DNA of 64,000 bases from Nitrospinota bacterium (GCA_022562795.1 JADFOP010000002.1:31322-95321), one strand, 5' to 3'; counted from the first letter of the stretch, positions 45,154-53,422 are shown. A program made the numbers and translations. Notes: generated by a model not told the origin, from the sequence alone.

Positions 45154-46514
45154 CGTTTTTGGCTGCGTGCCTTACGCGCCAGGGCCCCCTGGATGGCCAG
45201 GACCTTCTCCACAACCGCCTCCGGCGAGACGCCGAGGACGCGGATCATGGGCTCCTTGCCGTGGCCGCCTGTGTCGTAGATGACGTCGGGGACGCTGCCG
45301 GCCCGGCCGATGGCCTCTACGGTGCCCCACTCGAGGCTCGCCCCCTCGCGGCGCCTGACGGCAGGTGGCTCGTTAGAGCGGTCGAAGGCCCCGACCGCCA
45401 GCTTAACCTTCCGGCAGGCCGCGAGAATTCTCTTCTCGTAGCGGAGATTCATGGCTGCGCGTACGGACGGATCGTGGCCCATGGCCGCCAGTATCACGGC
45501 TGCCACGTGCTGGCTCGCCCCAAAGCTCGGCGGGGACACCTCCCGGACGGTCTCGCCCACCCGGTGAATTCTACCGGGGAAGGCGGCCACATCACGGCGG
45601 TCCAGCGCCTTCGGCAGGGCGTAACCCAGGTTGGTCTGGACCTCCGGCACCAGGGTGCCGATCCTAGCGGACTTGAGCCGCTCCAGGGCGGAGGTGAGAC
45701 TATCTATTACGTGGGACCGGTGGAGGGCCTTGTGGATGGTCGCGGCTGGGTCGGCCGGCCCCGTACCGCCTCCGATGGCCAGCCCATGCCGGATGGCCTC
45801 GGTGACGAAGCGCTTTGCACGGTTCACCGCCTCGGCGAGCGAGGCCCCACGGGCTAGGTGGGCGGCGGTGGCCGCTGCGAGGATGCAGCCGGTGCCGTGG
45901 GTGTTGGGCTGATCGATACGCTCGGAGACGAGCTCCGTCACGGTCCGGCCGTCGAAGAAGATGTCGATGGCGCGGCCCCGCCCGTGGCCGCCTTTGACGA
46001 GCACGCTTTTGGGCCCCATCCGCTTGAGGGCCCGGGCCGCCTCGGCCATGTCAGCCATGCTCCGAAGACGCTTTCCCAACAGAACCTCGGCTTCGGGCCT
46101 ATTTGGCGTGATCACTGTGGCCAGGGGAAAGAGCCTCTCCACCAGGGTCCGGACCGCCTCGGGCATAAGAAGCGAGTCGCCGCTTTTTGCCACCATCACC
46201 GGGTCTACCACGAGATTGGGAATCCCGTGCTCGACAGCTTTCTTGGCCACGTGCTCGATTATCTCGACGTTGGAGAGCATTCCCGTCTTTGCGGCGGCCA
46301 CGGGGAGGTCCGAGCAGATGGCGTCGATCTGGCGGCCGATAATGTAGGCCGGCAGGTCGTAGATGTCGGTTACCCCTCGGGTGTTTTGGGCTGTCACAGA
46401 GGTTATAACGCTTGTCCCGAAGACTTCGAGCGCGGTGAAGGTTTTAAGGTCGGCCTGAATTCCCGCTCCGCCACCTGAGTCAGAACCCGCAATTGTAAGC
46501 GCAACGGGAATCAT
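45150..46514 (-). CDS. thiD: HMP kinase ThiD fused to ThiN-type thiamine-phosphate synthase
   Basis: 454 residues. The first ~265 are ThiD, the kinase that phosphorylates hydroxymethylpyrimidine twice: LTIAGSDSGGGAGIQADLK, VVDPVMVAKSGD, and the anion-hole NTHGTGCILAAA. The last ~180 are ThiN, a thiamine-phosphate synthase unrelated to ThiE (TNLGYALPKALDRRDVAAFPGR onward, then YDTGGHGKEPMIRVLG). ThiDN is best known from archaea and a few bacteria. The enzyme would join HMP-PP and thiazole phosphate. No TPP riboswitch is visible upstream. Confidence 0.88.
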   Translation of the reverse strand: MIPVALTIAGSDSGGGAGIQADLKTFTALEVFGTSVITSVTAQNTRGVTDIYDLPAYIIGRQIDAICSDLPVAAAKTGMLSNVEIIEHVAKKAVEHGIPNLVVDPVMVAKSGDSLLMPEAVRTLVERLFPLATVITPNRPEAEVLLGKRLRSMADMAEAARALKRMGPKSVLVKGGHGRGRAIDIFFDGRTVTELVSERIDQPNTHGTGCILAAATAAHLARGASLAEAVNRAKRFVTEAIRHGLAIGGGTGPADPAATIHKALHRSHVIDSLTSALERLKSARIGTLVPEVQTNLGYALPKALDRRDVAAFPGRIHRVGETVREVSPPSFGASQHVAAVILAAMGHDPSVRAAMNLRYEKRILAACRKVKLAVGAFDRSNEPPAVRRREGASLEWGTVEAIGRAGSVPDVIYDTGGHGKEPMIRVLGVSPEAVVEKVLAIQGALARKARSQKR

Positions 46515-46681
46515 TCCGTCCTCCCCTGGTGGGCTCCTTGGAGAGTGTTCGCTACCTTAAGTCTATCACGGGCACGGCCCCTGGGCCATCGGTATTGGGG
46601 GGGTCTCCTCCTCCAGGCATTTCCTATGGGGTGTGGGTGATGTGGTTATTACGGAGTGTGGCCTGCGCCCACATTGAGGTT

Positions 46682-47983
46682 TTATAGAGAGACCCGGTAG
46701 CCTTCCCTGGTTAAATAGCCCCATGCCCGATAGCCCTGCCGGGCCCTAGGGCTCAGGCGTCCGGCGGTCACAAACACCCGCCGATGGGTCGGGGGTTGAT
46801 GCCCGACTTTTCCGACGGCATGGATCGCGCTCTCCGTCTCGGCGTCCCAAAGGACGTAGTCGGAAGGCGCGGCTACGAGCGTCGTTCCGTCGACCGTGTA
46901 GGCGACGGGCATCCCAGCAGCGATCCCCAGCCGATGGATTCGGGCTTCCTTGAGATGGTAGGAGGCGAGCATCTCGGCCGTCTTTTGATAGGAGAGGGCC
47001 GAGGCCTCGTCGGTGGCGTGCAGGGCGGCCTCGATAACGGCTCCCCGGTTGCCAACACCGCTCAGCTGCTCAAGGGCGCCTACGAGGAAGGTCTGGTGCC
47101 GAGGGGAGTATTCCGGGTGATTGATGAAGCGATCGAGGAGCTCCTGCCCAACACCCATCCACTCGAGCTTCTCCTCGTTGATGTCGGCCAGCTCCCCTGG
47201 CGACTTGTCCCTCAGGAGCGAGTTCATTGTGGCGCTGAACTTCCCGAGGCTGACCACGATACCCACCGCCCCGGGGATGAAGATGGCCCCGAGATTGACT
47301 GTTGCCTGACCCGCCGCCCGCTGGGTAGCGATGCTGTTGAGGAGGTCTTGAATCTGCGGGTTTGAGGAGTATACGTCCACATTTAGCTCATCGGCCACCT
47401 TCCTCTTGTGCTTGGCCAGCAAGATCTCCTTCACGAATGAGTCCCGCCGCTTGCTCCGCTTCCTGCCCTTGAAGAGGCGGCCAAGTGCCGCGAACCTCTC
47501 TCCAAGCCCCTGTCCGACGGCCTTTACTGTCTCGACCGGATGGACCACAGTTCTCACCAGCGCCTCCCCCGTTGCTTCGATGCGCTCGCCCGCGGCGTTG
47601 AGGAACTCGTACTCGTTTTTCAGCTCTACGGCCCGATCGAGTATCGATACCTCGTGGACGCGCACCTTGAGCATCTCAAGCGAGACGACGTCGTATCGTC
47701 CGTAGCGGGAACGTAGCGTAAAGTGGTAAAAGTGCCCGTCCGTCGATACCGGGTCGGCGACGGTGTGATACGGGCTTTTGCGGAGGGCCGGGGGAAGGAT
47801 GTCGGCGGCCCGAAGGACCGGCGGAGCCTCGTAGGCCGGTGTCTCGTCCTGGGCCACGGACGCCGAGACTACCACGAACAAGACCACTCCGGTGGATAGC
47901 CACGCCCCCCAGAAGCTCCAACGAGATCGGGCGGAAACGCTGATCAGTTTTCCCTCCAGCAGGAGGCGTTGAGATGGTGTCAC
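46682..47983 (-). CDS. Unknown secreted protein downstream of lpdA
   Basis: 433 residues, GTG start overlapping the lpdA stop (GTGA, 47980-47983). A signal-like helix (~24-43) ends in SASVAQDE. The mature protein has no cysteine and no repeat. An N-terminal beta-rich part (YHFTLRSRYGRYDVVSLEMLK) leads into VKAVGQGLGERFAALGRLF and a basic patch GRKRSKRRDS, then a small hydrophobic segment (VNLGAIFIPGAVGIVVSLG). The C-terminal half is predicted mostly helical. I recognise no family. The tight coupling to lpdA may be incidental. Confidence 0.65.
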   Translation of the reverse strand: MTPSQRLLLEGKLISVSARSRWSFWGAWLSTGVVLFVVVSASVAQDETPAYEAPPVLRAADILPPALRKSPYHTVADPVSTDGHFYHFTLRSRYGRYDVVSLEMLKVRVHEVSILDRAVELKNEYEFLNAAGERIEATGEALVRTVVHPVETVKAVGQGLGERFAALGRLFKGRKRSKRRDSFVKEILLAKHKRKVADELNVDVYSSNPQIQDLLNSIATQRAAGQATVNLGAIFIPGAVGIVVSLGKFSATMNSLLRDKSPGELADINEEKLEWMGVGQELLDRFINHPEYSPRHQTFLVGALEQLSGVGNRGAVIEAALHATDEASALSYQKTAEMLASYHLKEARIHRLGIAAGMPVAYTVDGTTLVAAPSDYVLWDAETESAIHAVGKVGHQPPTHRRVFVTAGRLSPRARQGYRAWGYLTREGYRVSL

Positions 47984-49386
47984 GCTTCTCTTTTCGGCGG
48001 GATATGGATCGCCATGCCGTGGACGTCGTGGACGGCCTCCATAATGGCTTCGGACAGAGTCGGGTGAGCGTGGGTGAGGTCGCCAAGCTCAGAGGCCGTC
48101 ATACCGGCGTGCATAGCGACCGCCGCCTCGTGGATGAGGTCGGCTGCGTGGTCGCCAACGATGTGGACGCCAAGAATCTGGTCGGTCTCCTCCTCGGCGA
48201 TGACCTTCACCTGGCCTACCGTTTCTCCGGCGCACATGGCTTTTCCTAAGGCTCTGATGGGAAAGCGGCCCACCCGGTATGCGAGGCCCCGCTTCTCCGC
48301 CTCCTCCTCGGTGATGCCGACCACCCCCACCTCGGGGATGGTGAAGATACCCGCCGGGACAATGTCGTAGTTCATGACCCGGTTTCGGCCCATGGCGTTC
48401 TCGGCGGCCACGATGCCCTCGGCCGAGGCTTTGTGGGCGAGCAGCGCCCCGCCAACCACGTCGCCGATGGCGTAGATGGCCTCGGTGGAGCTCTGCATCC
48501 GCTCGTTGACCACAATCTCGCCCCCCCCGGTTAAGTCAACCCCGGCGGCTTCGAGCCCAAGCCCGTCGGTGTTGGGGCGCCGTCCGATGGAGACCAGCAC
48601 CAGGTCGGCCTCGACGGTCTCACCCCCCGCCAGCGTGATTAGCACCACTCCGTCCTCCTGGCGCTCGGCCTTATCCACCTTGGTGCCCGAATGGAGGGCG
48701 ATCTTGCGCTTCTTAAGCTCTCGCTCGATGAGACGGCTGGTCTCGCCGTCTTCAAAGGGGAGGGCCCTCTCCATCATCTCCACCATGGTGACCCGGCAGC
48801 CGAGCTCGTGGTAGAGGAATGCGAACTCGCACCCGACGATTCCGGCGCCGATGATGAGCAGGTGGGAGGGAAGCTCCCTCAGGTTGACGGCCTCGTCGGA
48901 GGAGATTATGGATGCGCCGTCGAAGGGGAATGCAGGAATCGAAACCGGGCGGCTGCCGGTGGCGACGATGGTCTTTGCCGCCTCGACGGTCTCGGCGGCC
49001 CCGTCGGCGGCGGTCACCTCGATGGCAGTGGAACTCTTAAAGCGGGCCTGACCGTGAAGGTAAGTAACCCCCCGGCTCTTCAGCAGGGTTTGGATGCCCT
49101 TGACGAGGGTGGCGACGATCTTGTCTTTCCGGTCGATGAGGCGGCCCATATCGACCCGGGCTTCACCTTCTAATATTATGCCGAACTCAGCCGCCTCCTT
49201 TATCTTTTTATAGACCTCGGCCGAGGCGATCATGGCTTTGGTTGGGATGCAGCCCCAGTTGAGGCAAGTCCCGCCTAGCTCGTCCTTGTCGATGAGGACC
49301 ACGCGGCCTCCTAGCTGGGCCGCACGAATGGCCGCCACGTAGCCCCCGGGCCCGGCGCCGATGATGGCGAGGTCGTAGCTTGCCAT
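47980..49386 (-). CDS. lpdA: Dihydrolipoyl dehydrogenase
   Basis: FAD-disulphide oxidoreductase (E3) that re-oxidises dihydrolipoamide of 2-oxoacid dehydrogenase or glycine cleavage complexes with NAD. The 468 residues show the FAD site AIIGAGPGGYVAAIRAAQLG, the redox pair GGTCLNWGCIPTKA, the NAD fold IIGAGIVGCEFA and the active-site HAHPTLSEA with His-Glu base. No E1/E2 or gcv genes are nearby, so the partner complex is unknown. Confidence 0.97.
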   Translation of the reverse strand: MASYDLAIIGAGPGGYVAAIRAAQLGGRVVLIDKDELGGTCLNWGCIPTKAMIASAEVYKKIKEAAEFGIILEGEARVDMGRLIDRKDKIVATLVKGIQTLLKSRGVTYLHGQARFKSSTAIEVTAADGAAETVEAAKTIVATGSRPVSIPAFPFDGASIISSDEAVNLRELPSHLLIIGAGIVGCEFAFLYHELGCRVTMVEMMERALPFEDGETSRLIERELKKRKIALHSGTKVDKAERQEDGVVLITLAGGETVEADLVLVSIGRRPNTDGLGLEAAGVDLTGGGEIVVNERMQSSTEAIYAIGDVVGGALLAHKASAEGIVAAENAMGRNRVMNYDIVPAGIFTIPEVGVVGITEEEAEKRGLAYRVGRFPIRALGKAMCAGETVGQVKVIAEEETDQILGVHIVGDHAADLIHEAAVAMHAGMTASELGDLTHAHPTLSEAIMEAVHDVHGMAIHIPPKREA

Positions 49387-49429
49387 GGATCGCTCCGTAG
49401 GGAGGGTCTTTAATCCAGTAAACGGGGGA

Positions 49430-49459
49430 AGGATAACGGGAGGGGCTGGGGGGTGTCAA
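49430..49459 (-). promoter_or_regulatory. Putative promoter for lpdA
   Basis: Minus strand TTGACA (49454-49459), 18 bases, TATCCT (49430-49435), ~45 bases before the lpdA start in the divergent lpdA-cysK gap. Confidence 0.45.
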
Positions 49460-49506
49460 GCTGGCCTGTTTTTAAAGTCGTTTTATCAATGTCGGTTTGA
49501 TGGAGA

Positions 49507-49524
49507 AAAATAGTTGACTATTTT
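49507..49524. promoter_or_regulatory. 18-bp palindrome overlapping cysK -35 (candidate operator)
   Basis: AAAATAGTTGACTATTTT is an inverted repeat with 8-bp arms around TG, and the TTGACT -35 of the cysK promoter lies inside it. A bound dimeric regulator would block RNA polymerase. The Rrf2-family regulator encoded at 57.1 kb, in the same sulfur cluster, is the obvious candidate; this pairing is inferred. Confidence 0.6.
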
Positions 49525-49541
49525 AGACAGGAATGTATAAT
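49514..49541 (+). promoter_or_regulatory. Strong promoter for cysK
   Basis: TTGACT (49514-49519), 16 bases, perfect TATAAT (49536-49541), ~55 bases before the ATG at 49597. Confidence 0.7.
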
Positions 49542-49596
49542 AGGGGCAGAGTTTTTCGGGATTTTCCATTATTCCCCCTTTTTATGGGAGATTGCG

Positions 49597-50574
49597 ATGG
49601 GCCGGAAATGCTTTACAGACGCCTGCGACCTCATCGGAAACACTCCCCTGGTTAAGCTTCGCAGAACCACGGCGAAGGACGGGGCAAACGTCTACGCCAA
49701 GCTGGAATTTTACAATCCAGGCGGGAGCGTGAAGGACCGGATTGCCCTGTCGATGGTTGAGGATGCCGAGCGACACGAGCTCCTCCAGCCGGGCTGGACG
49801 ATCGTTGAGCCGACCAGCGGGAACACGGGAATCGGCCTGGCGATGGTGGGGGCGGTCAAGGGCTATCCCGTCGTGATCGTAATGCCGGAGGATATGACCT
49901 TTGAGCGGATCAACATCCTCAAGGCCTTCGGGGTTGAAGTGGTCTTAAGCCCTCCCGAGCAAGCCATGCAGGGAGCCGTGGATGAGGCTGGGCGGCTGCA
50001 GGCCGCAAACGAAAACTGGTTCATGCCACAGCAGTTCAACAACAGCGCGAACCCGGAGGTTCACCGACGGACAACGGCGAGAGAGATTCTCCGCTCCTTG
50101 GCCAAGGAGCCCATCCACGCCCTTGTAGCCGGCATCGGCACCGGGGGGACCATCACCGGGGTCGGCGAGGTCCTGAAGGGCCGCTATCCCGATCTATTAG
50201 TGGTCGGGGTGGAGCCTGCATCGAGCGCCGTCCTTTCGGGCAATAAGCCAGGGATGCACATGATTCAAGGCATCGGGGCGGGATTTATCCCGAAGGTGCT
50301 CAACCAACAGATCCTCGATGAGATAATGACCGTGACCGACGAGGATGCCTACCAGGCGGCCAAGCAGGTGGCTGCCGAGGAGGGGCTATTCGTCGGTATA
50401 TCGGCTGGAGCCGCCTATTGGGCGACCCAGAAGGTAGCAGAACGGCTGGGACGGGGAGCGACGGTGGTGACCGTCTTCCCCGACGGGGGTGAGCGGTACC
50501 TCTCTTTTGAGCGGTATTTCAGTTGGCCTGAGCGGGAGGAAGTGGCCGCAGAGGTTTCGGCCGACGGTCGATAA
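49597..50574 (+). CDS. cysK: Cysteine synthase A (O-acetylserine sulfhydrylase)
   Basis: PLP enzyme forming cysteine from O-acetylserine and sulfide. The 325 residues contain the PLP lysine in NPGGSVKDRIALSM, the substrate loop EPTSGNTGIGLAM and the cofactor-phosphate loop GIGTGGTITG. The start is a clear ATG with GGGAG upstream. It stands before the SAM riboswitch, with its own promoter and palindrome, so it is regulated separately from the operon behind. A second synthase (CysM-like) lies at 54.3 kb. Confidence 0.95.
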   Translation: MGRKCFTDACDLIGNTPLVKLRRTTAKDGANVYAKLEFYNPGGSVKDRIALSMVEDAERHELLQPGWTIVEPTSGNTGIGLAMVGAVKGYPVVIVMPEDMTFERINILKAFGVEVVLSPPEQAMQGAVDEAGRLQAANENWFMPQQFNNSANPEVHRRTTAREILRSLAKEPIHALVAGIGTGGTITGVGEVLKGRYPDLLVVGVEPASSAVLSGNKPGMHMIQGIGAGFIPKVLNQQILDEIMTVTDEDAYQAAKQVAAEEGLFVGISAGAAYWATQKVAERLGRGATVVTVFPDGGERYLSFERYFSWPEREEVAAEVSADGR

Positions 50575-50578
50575 TCCA

Positions 50579-50608
50579 TTGACGACCGCAGCGTCGTTGT
50601 GGTAGGTT
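50579..50608 (+). promoter_or_regulatory. Putative promoter for SAM-riboswitch operon
   Basis: TTGACG (50579-50584), 18 bases, TAGGTT (50603-50608). Transcription would begin near 50615, just before the aptamer at 50628, as expected for a riboswitch leader. Confidence 0.5.
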
Positions 50609-50627
50609 CTGCTCTCCCATAGGATAA

Positions 50628-50741
50628 TCTTATCCAGAGCGGCGGAGGGACGGGCCCTTTGAAGCCGCAGCAACCGGCTCCCAGTCCGGGGAGTGTCCGG
50701 TGCTAAATCCCGCAGGGTCCCCGGACCTTGAAAGATGAGAA
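50628..50741 (+). ncRNA. SAM-I (S-box) riboswitch aptamer
   Basis: The 5' leader carries the SAM-I conserved core in order: CTTATCCAGAGCGG, GGAGGGAC (50644-50651), GGCCC, GAAGCCGCAGCAACC (50661-50675), GGTGCTAAATCC (50699-50710) and GATGAGA (50734-50740). P1 forms between TCTTATC (50629-50635) and GATGAGA. With SAM bound, P1 holds its 3' strand and lets the downstream terminator form. Without SAM, GAGAAGA (50737-50743) pairs with TCTTCTC (50773-50779) as antiterminator. It controls the ThrC-like/CysO operon. Confidence 0.95.
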
Positions 50742-50770
50742 GACCCGGCCGGCCTAGCGCGTACGGGAGG

Positions 50771-50799
50771 CCTCTTCTCGCCCCGGGAAGAGGTTTTTT
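50771..50799 (+). terminator. Riboswitch expression-platform terminator
   Basis: CCTCTTC (50771-50777) pairs with GAAGAGG (50787-50793) and is followed at once by six T (50794-50799). Its 5' arm overlaps the antiterminator partner, so aptamer and terminator are mutually exclusive. High SAM should stop transcription 33 bases before the ThrC-like start. Confidence 0.92.
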
Positions 50800-50832
50800 G
50801 CTGGATGCCGGACCCGCTTAAGGGGAGGCGAT

Positions 50833-52071
50833 ATGAGTTTCGTCCTCGGTCTCAAATGTCGTGAGTGCTCGAGGGAGTATCCAAAAGAGCCCCTTCACGT
50901 CTGCGAATACTGCTTCGGCCCCCTGGAGGTGGTCTACGACTATGAGGGCATCGGGAGGGTCATAAGCAGGGAGAGCATCGAGGCCGGCCCCAATAGCATG
51001 TGGCGCTACCGTCCTTTGCTGCCCATCGACGGTGAGCCCGCCGTGGGGCTCCACGTCGGAATGACCCCTATGATCCGGACAAAACGCTTGGGCAAAGCCC
51101 TGGGGCTTAACAACCTCTACGTGAAGAACGACAGCGTCAATCACCCCTCATGGAGCTTCAAGGACCGGGTGGTCAGCGTCGCCATCACTAAAGCCCGGGA
51201 GTTCGGCTTCGAGGTGGTGGCCTGCGCCTCCACCGGGAACCTGGCCAACTCGGTGGCCGCCATGGCGGCTCAGGCGGGGCTCCAAAGCTACATCTTCATC
51301 CCCGCCGACCTGGAGGAGGGAAAGGTTCTGGGAACCCTCATCTATGGAGCGAATCTCATTGGTGTGAAGGGCTCCTACGACGACGTCAACCGCCTCTGCA
51401 GCGAGATTGCCGCCAACTATCACTGGGCGTTCGTCAACATCAACATCAGGCCCTATTACGGCGACGGCTCCAAGACATACGCCTATGAGGTCGCCGAGCA
51501 GCTCGGCTGGAGGGCGCCCGACAACATAATCGTCCCCGTGGCCGGCAGCTCTCTCATCATCAAGATCGACAAAGGGTTCAAGGAGCTAGCTTCCTTGGGG
51601 CTCATCCCTGAGGCCGCGTGCAAGGTCTACGCGGCCCAGGCGACCGGCTGCAGCCCCGTGACCACGGCGATCAAAGAGGGGGAAGACTTCTTCCGGCCGG
51701 TCAGGCCCAACACCATCGCCAAGAGCATCGCTATCGGAAACCCCGCCGACGGAATCTACGGCATCCGGGTAGTCAAGGAGACCGGCGGATGGGGCGAGGA
51801 TGTAACCGACGAGGAGCTCGTCGATGGCATGAAGCTGCTCGCCGAGACGGAGGGCGTCTTTACCGAGACGGCAGGCGGCGTTGTCGTAGCGGTGGCCCGC
51901 AAGCTCGTCAAACAAGGGCGCATAGACAGCGATGACCTCACCGTGCTCTCCATTACCGGCCACGGCCTAAAGACTCAGGAGGCCGTTATCGGAAAGATCG
52001 GCACTCCTTTGCTCATCGAGCCGAGACTCAGCTCGTTCGTCGATATGTTTAATAACCCCAAGAAGGAGTAA
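50833..52071 (+). CDS. thrC: Threonine synthase-family PLP enzyme (ThrC-like) under SAM riboswitch
   Basis: 412 residues with a short N-terminal zinc-ribbon-like CxxC pair (CRECSREY, CEYCFG) and a fold-type II PLP core. The PLP lysine is in NHPSWSFKDRVVSVA, where typical threonine synthases have NPTGSFKDR; the substrate loop is ACASTGNLANSVAA, and the cofactor loop is VPVAGSSLIIK. Threonine synthase acts on O-phosphohomoserine. The SAM riboswitch and the sulfur-carrier gene 4 bases downstream suggest this paralogue may instead make homocysteine from the same substrate. The family call is secure; the reaction is open. Confidence 0.85.
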   Translation: MSFVLGLKCRECSREYPKEPLHVCEYCFGPLEVVYDYEGIGRVISRESIEAGPNSMWRYRPLLPIDGEPAVGLHVGMTPMIRTKRLGKALGLNNLYVKNDSVNHPSWSFKDRVVSVAITKAREFGFEVVACASTGNLANSVAAMAAQAGLQSYIFIPADLEEGKVLGTLIYGANLIGVKGSYDDVNRLCSEIAANYHWAFVNINIRPYYGDGSKTYAYEVAEQLGWRAPDNIIVPVAGSSLIIKIDKGFKELASLGLIPEAACKVYAAQATGCSPVTTAIKEGEDFFRPVRPNTIAKSIAIGNPADGIYGIRVVKETGGWGEDVTDEELVDGMKLLAETEGVFTETAGGVVVAVARKLVKQGRIDSDDLTVLSITGHGLKTQEAVIGKIGTPLLIEPRLSSFVDMFNNPKKE

Positions 52072-52075
52072 CGCC

Positions 52076-52357
52076 ATGGCTATCACGGTGCGCATACCCA
52101 CACCTCTTCAGGGCTTGACGCAGAACCGGGCCGAGGTCGATGCCAAGGGCAGCAACATCAAGGAGCTTGTGGAGGACCTTGATCGGCAGTATCCAGGCAT
52201 CAAAGAGCGCATCTGCGACGAAACAGGCGCCATCCGCCGGTTCGTCAACATCTACCTGAACGATGAGGACATCAGGTTCATCGATGGAGACTCAACTGCG
52301 GTCAGGGAGGGCGACGACGTCTCGATTATCCCCGCCATCGCGGGCGGCTCGTGCTAA
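52076..52357 (+). CDS. cysO: CysO/MoaD/ThiS-type sulfur carrier protein with GGSC tail
   Basis: 93-residue beta-grasp protein: TVRIPTPLQGLTQNRAEVDA, the DLDRQYPGIKERICDE helix and the end VSIIPAIAGGSC. Such carriers bear sulfur as a C-terminal GG thiocarboxylate; most end in GG. Here Ser-Cys follows, so it should be a precursor that needs trimming, like QbsE, which is clipped by a JAMM peptidase. A JAMM gene lies at 56.7 kb. The AAGGAG site and 4-base spacing couple it to the ThrC-like gene. Confidence 0.92.
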   Translation: MAITVRIPTPLQGLTQNRAEVDAKGSNIKELVEDLDRQYPGIKERICDETGAIRRFVNIYLNDEDIRFIDGDSTAVREGDDVSIIPAIAGGSC

Positions 52358-52409
52358 GAGCCCTCTTAGGACTTAACTACAAGCTTCGCATGGTGTGGAG
52401 ATCAGAACC

Positions 52410-53390
52410 ATGACACACCGGGATACGAAAATTAGTATAGATAAGAAGACGTCGGTGAGCTACGGCAAGAGGCCCTACCGTGCAAGGGCTGTAGGGTTGC
52501 TTGGATGCGCGGGGCTCTTCATCTCCTTATTGGTATTTGGGGCGACGTCCTGGACCACCCTGACGGCCTGGGCGGCCGGGTATCCCAACGACCGGCTCCT
52601 GGTTGATACTACCTGGGTGGCCGAGCACGGGAAAGATGAGGGAGTGCGAATCCTCGACGTGCGACCTATTGGAGAGTACATGCAGGGTCATATCCCCGGG
52701 GCGGCTCACTTCGACGTGGCCCAGGTTAGGGTCGAGCGTGGCGGCGTAAAGGGAATGCTTCCTCCGCCTGAGGTGCTCAACGCCATCTTCGGCGACCACG
52801 GGATCAGCCGAGAGAACACTGTTGTCCTATACGACGGGAAAGGAGGGCTTTGGGCCTCGCGCCTCTTCTTCGCCCTGGACTACATGGGCCACCCCGACGC
52901 CCGCCTCCTAAACGGCGGGTGGCTGAAGTGGTCCCGTGAGAGACGGCCCGTAACCCGGGCCCCTGCGCGCGTGGAGCCGGCCACCTACCGCGGACGGCCC
53001 GACCCCGAGAAGCTTGCCGACGCCTCCTGGATAGTTGCCCACCTCAACGACCCGACCGTAAAATCCCTCGATACCCGGAGCGCGGGCGAGTATCTAGGCA
53101 AGGATGTTCGATCCGCCCGGGGAGGCCACATCCCTGGGGCCGTGAACGTCAACTGGGTCGAGAACGTAAGCGGACCGAGCATGGGCTTCAAATCCGCCGA
53201 CGAGCTCCAGGCCATCTACACCAAGGCCGGGCTCACGCCGGACAAAGAGGTGGTGCCCTACTGCCAGAGCCACGTACGGGGCAGCCATTCCTACTTCGTC
53301 CTCAAGCTTTTGGGTTATAAGAAGCTCAGAGGCTACGACGGATCGTGGAATGAGTGGGGAAACCGATCGGACCTACCTTTGGGTAAGTAA
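52410..53390 (+). CDS. Tandem rhodanese sulfurtransferase with N-terminal membrane/export segment
   Basis: 326 residues from the ATG at 52410 (in-frame GTG at 52395). Residues ~29-55 form a hydrophobic segment ending LTAWAAG, so the enzyme is exported or anchored facing the periplasm. Two rhodanese domains follow (~60-190 and ~200-322). The first lacks a cysteine at the active-loop position (VVLYDGKGGLWA); the second has it in PYCQSHVRGSHSYFVLKLLG. It would move sulfane sulfur from thiosulfate or 3-mercaptopyruvate. An export-type sulfur donor in a cytosolic carrier operon is odd. Confidence 0.85.
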   Translation: MTHRDTKISIDKKTSVSYGKRPYRARAVGLLGCAGLFISLLVFGATSWTTLTAWAAGYPNDRLLVDTTWVAEHGKDEGVRILDVRPIGEYMQGHIPGAAHFDVAQVRVERGGVKGMLPPPEVLNAIFGDHGISRENTVVLYDGKGGLWASRLFFALDYMGHPDARLLNGGWLKWSRERRPVTRAPARVEPATYRGRPDPEKLADASWIVAHLNDPTVKSLDTRSAGEYLGKDVRSARGGHIPGAVNVNWVENVSGPSMGFKSADELQAIYTKAGLTPDKEVVPYCQSHVRGSHSYFVLKLLGYKKLRGYDGSWNEWGNRSDLPLGK

Positions 53391-53422
53391 TGGGGAACGA
53401 CACCTAACGTGGGCGGACGACA

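Noticed and set aside
46515-46681. TPP riboswitch upstream of thiDN
   Set aside because: The minus-strand leader was read for the conserved THI-box words and none was found.
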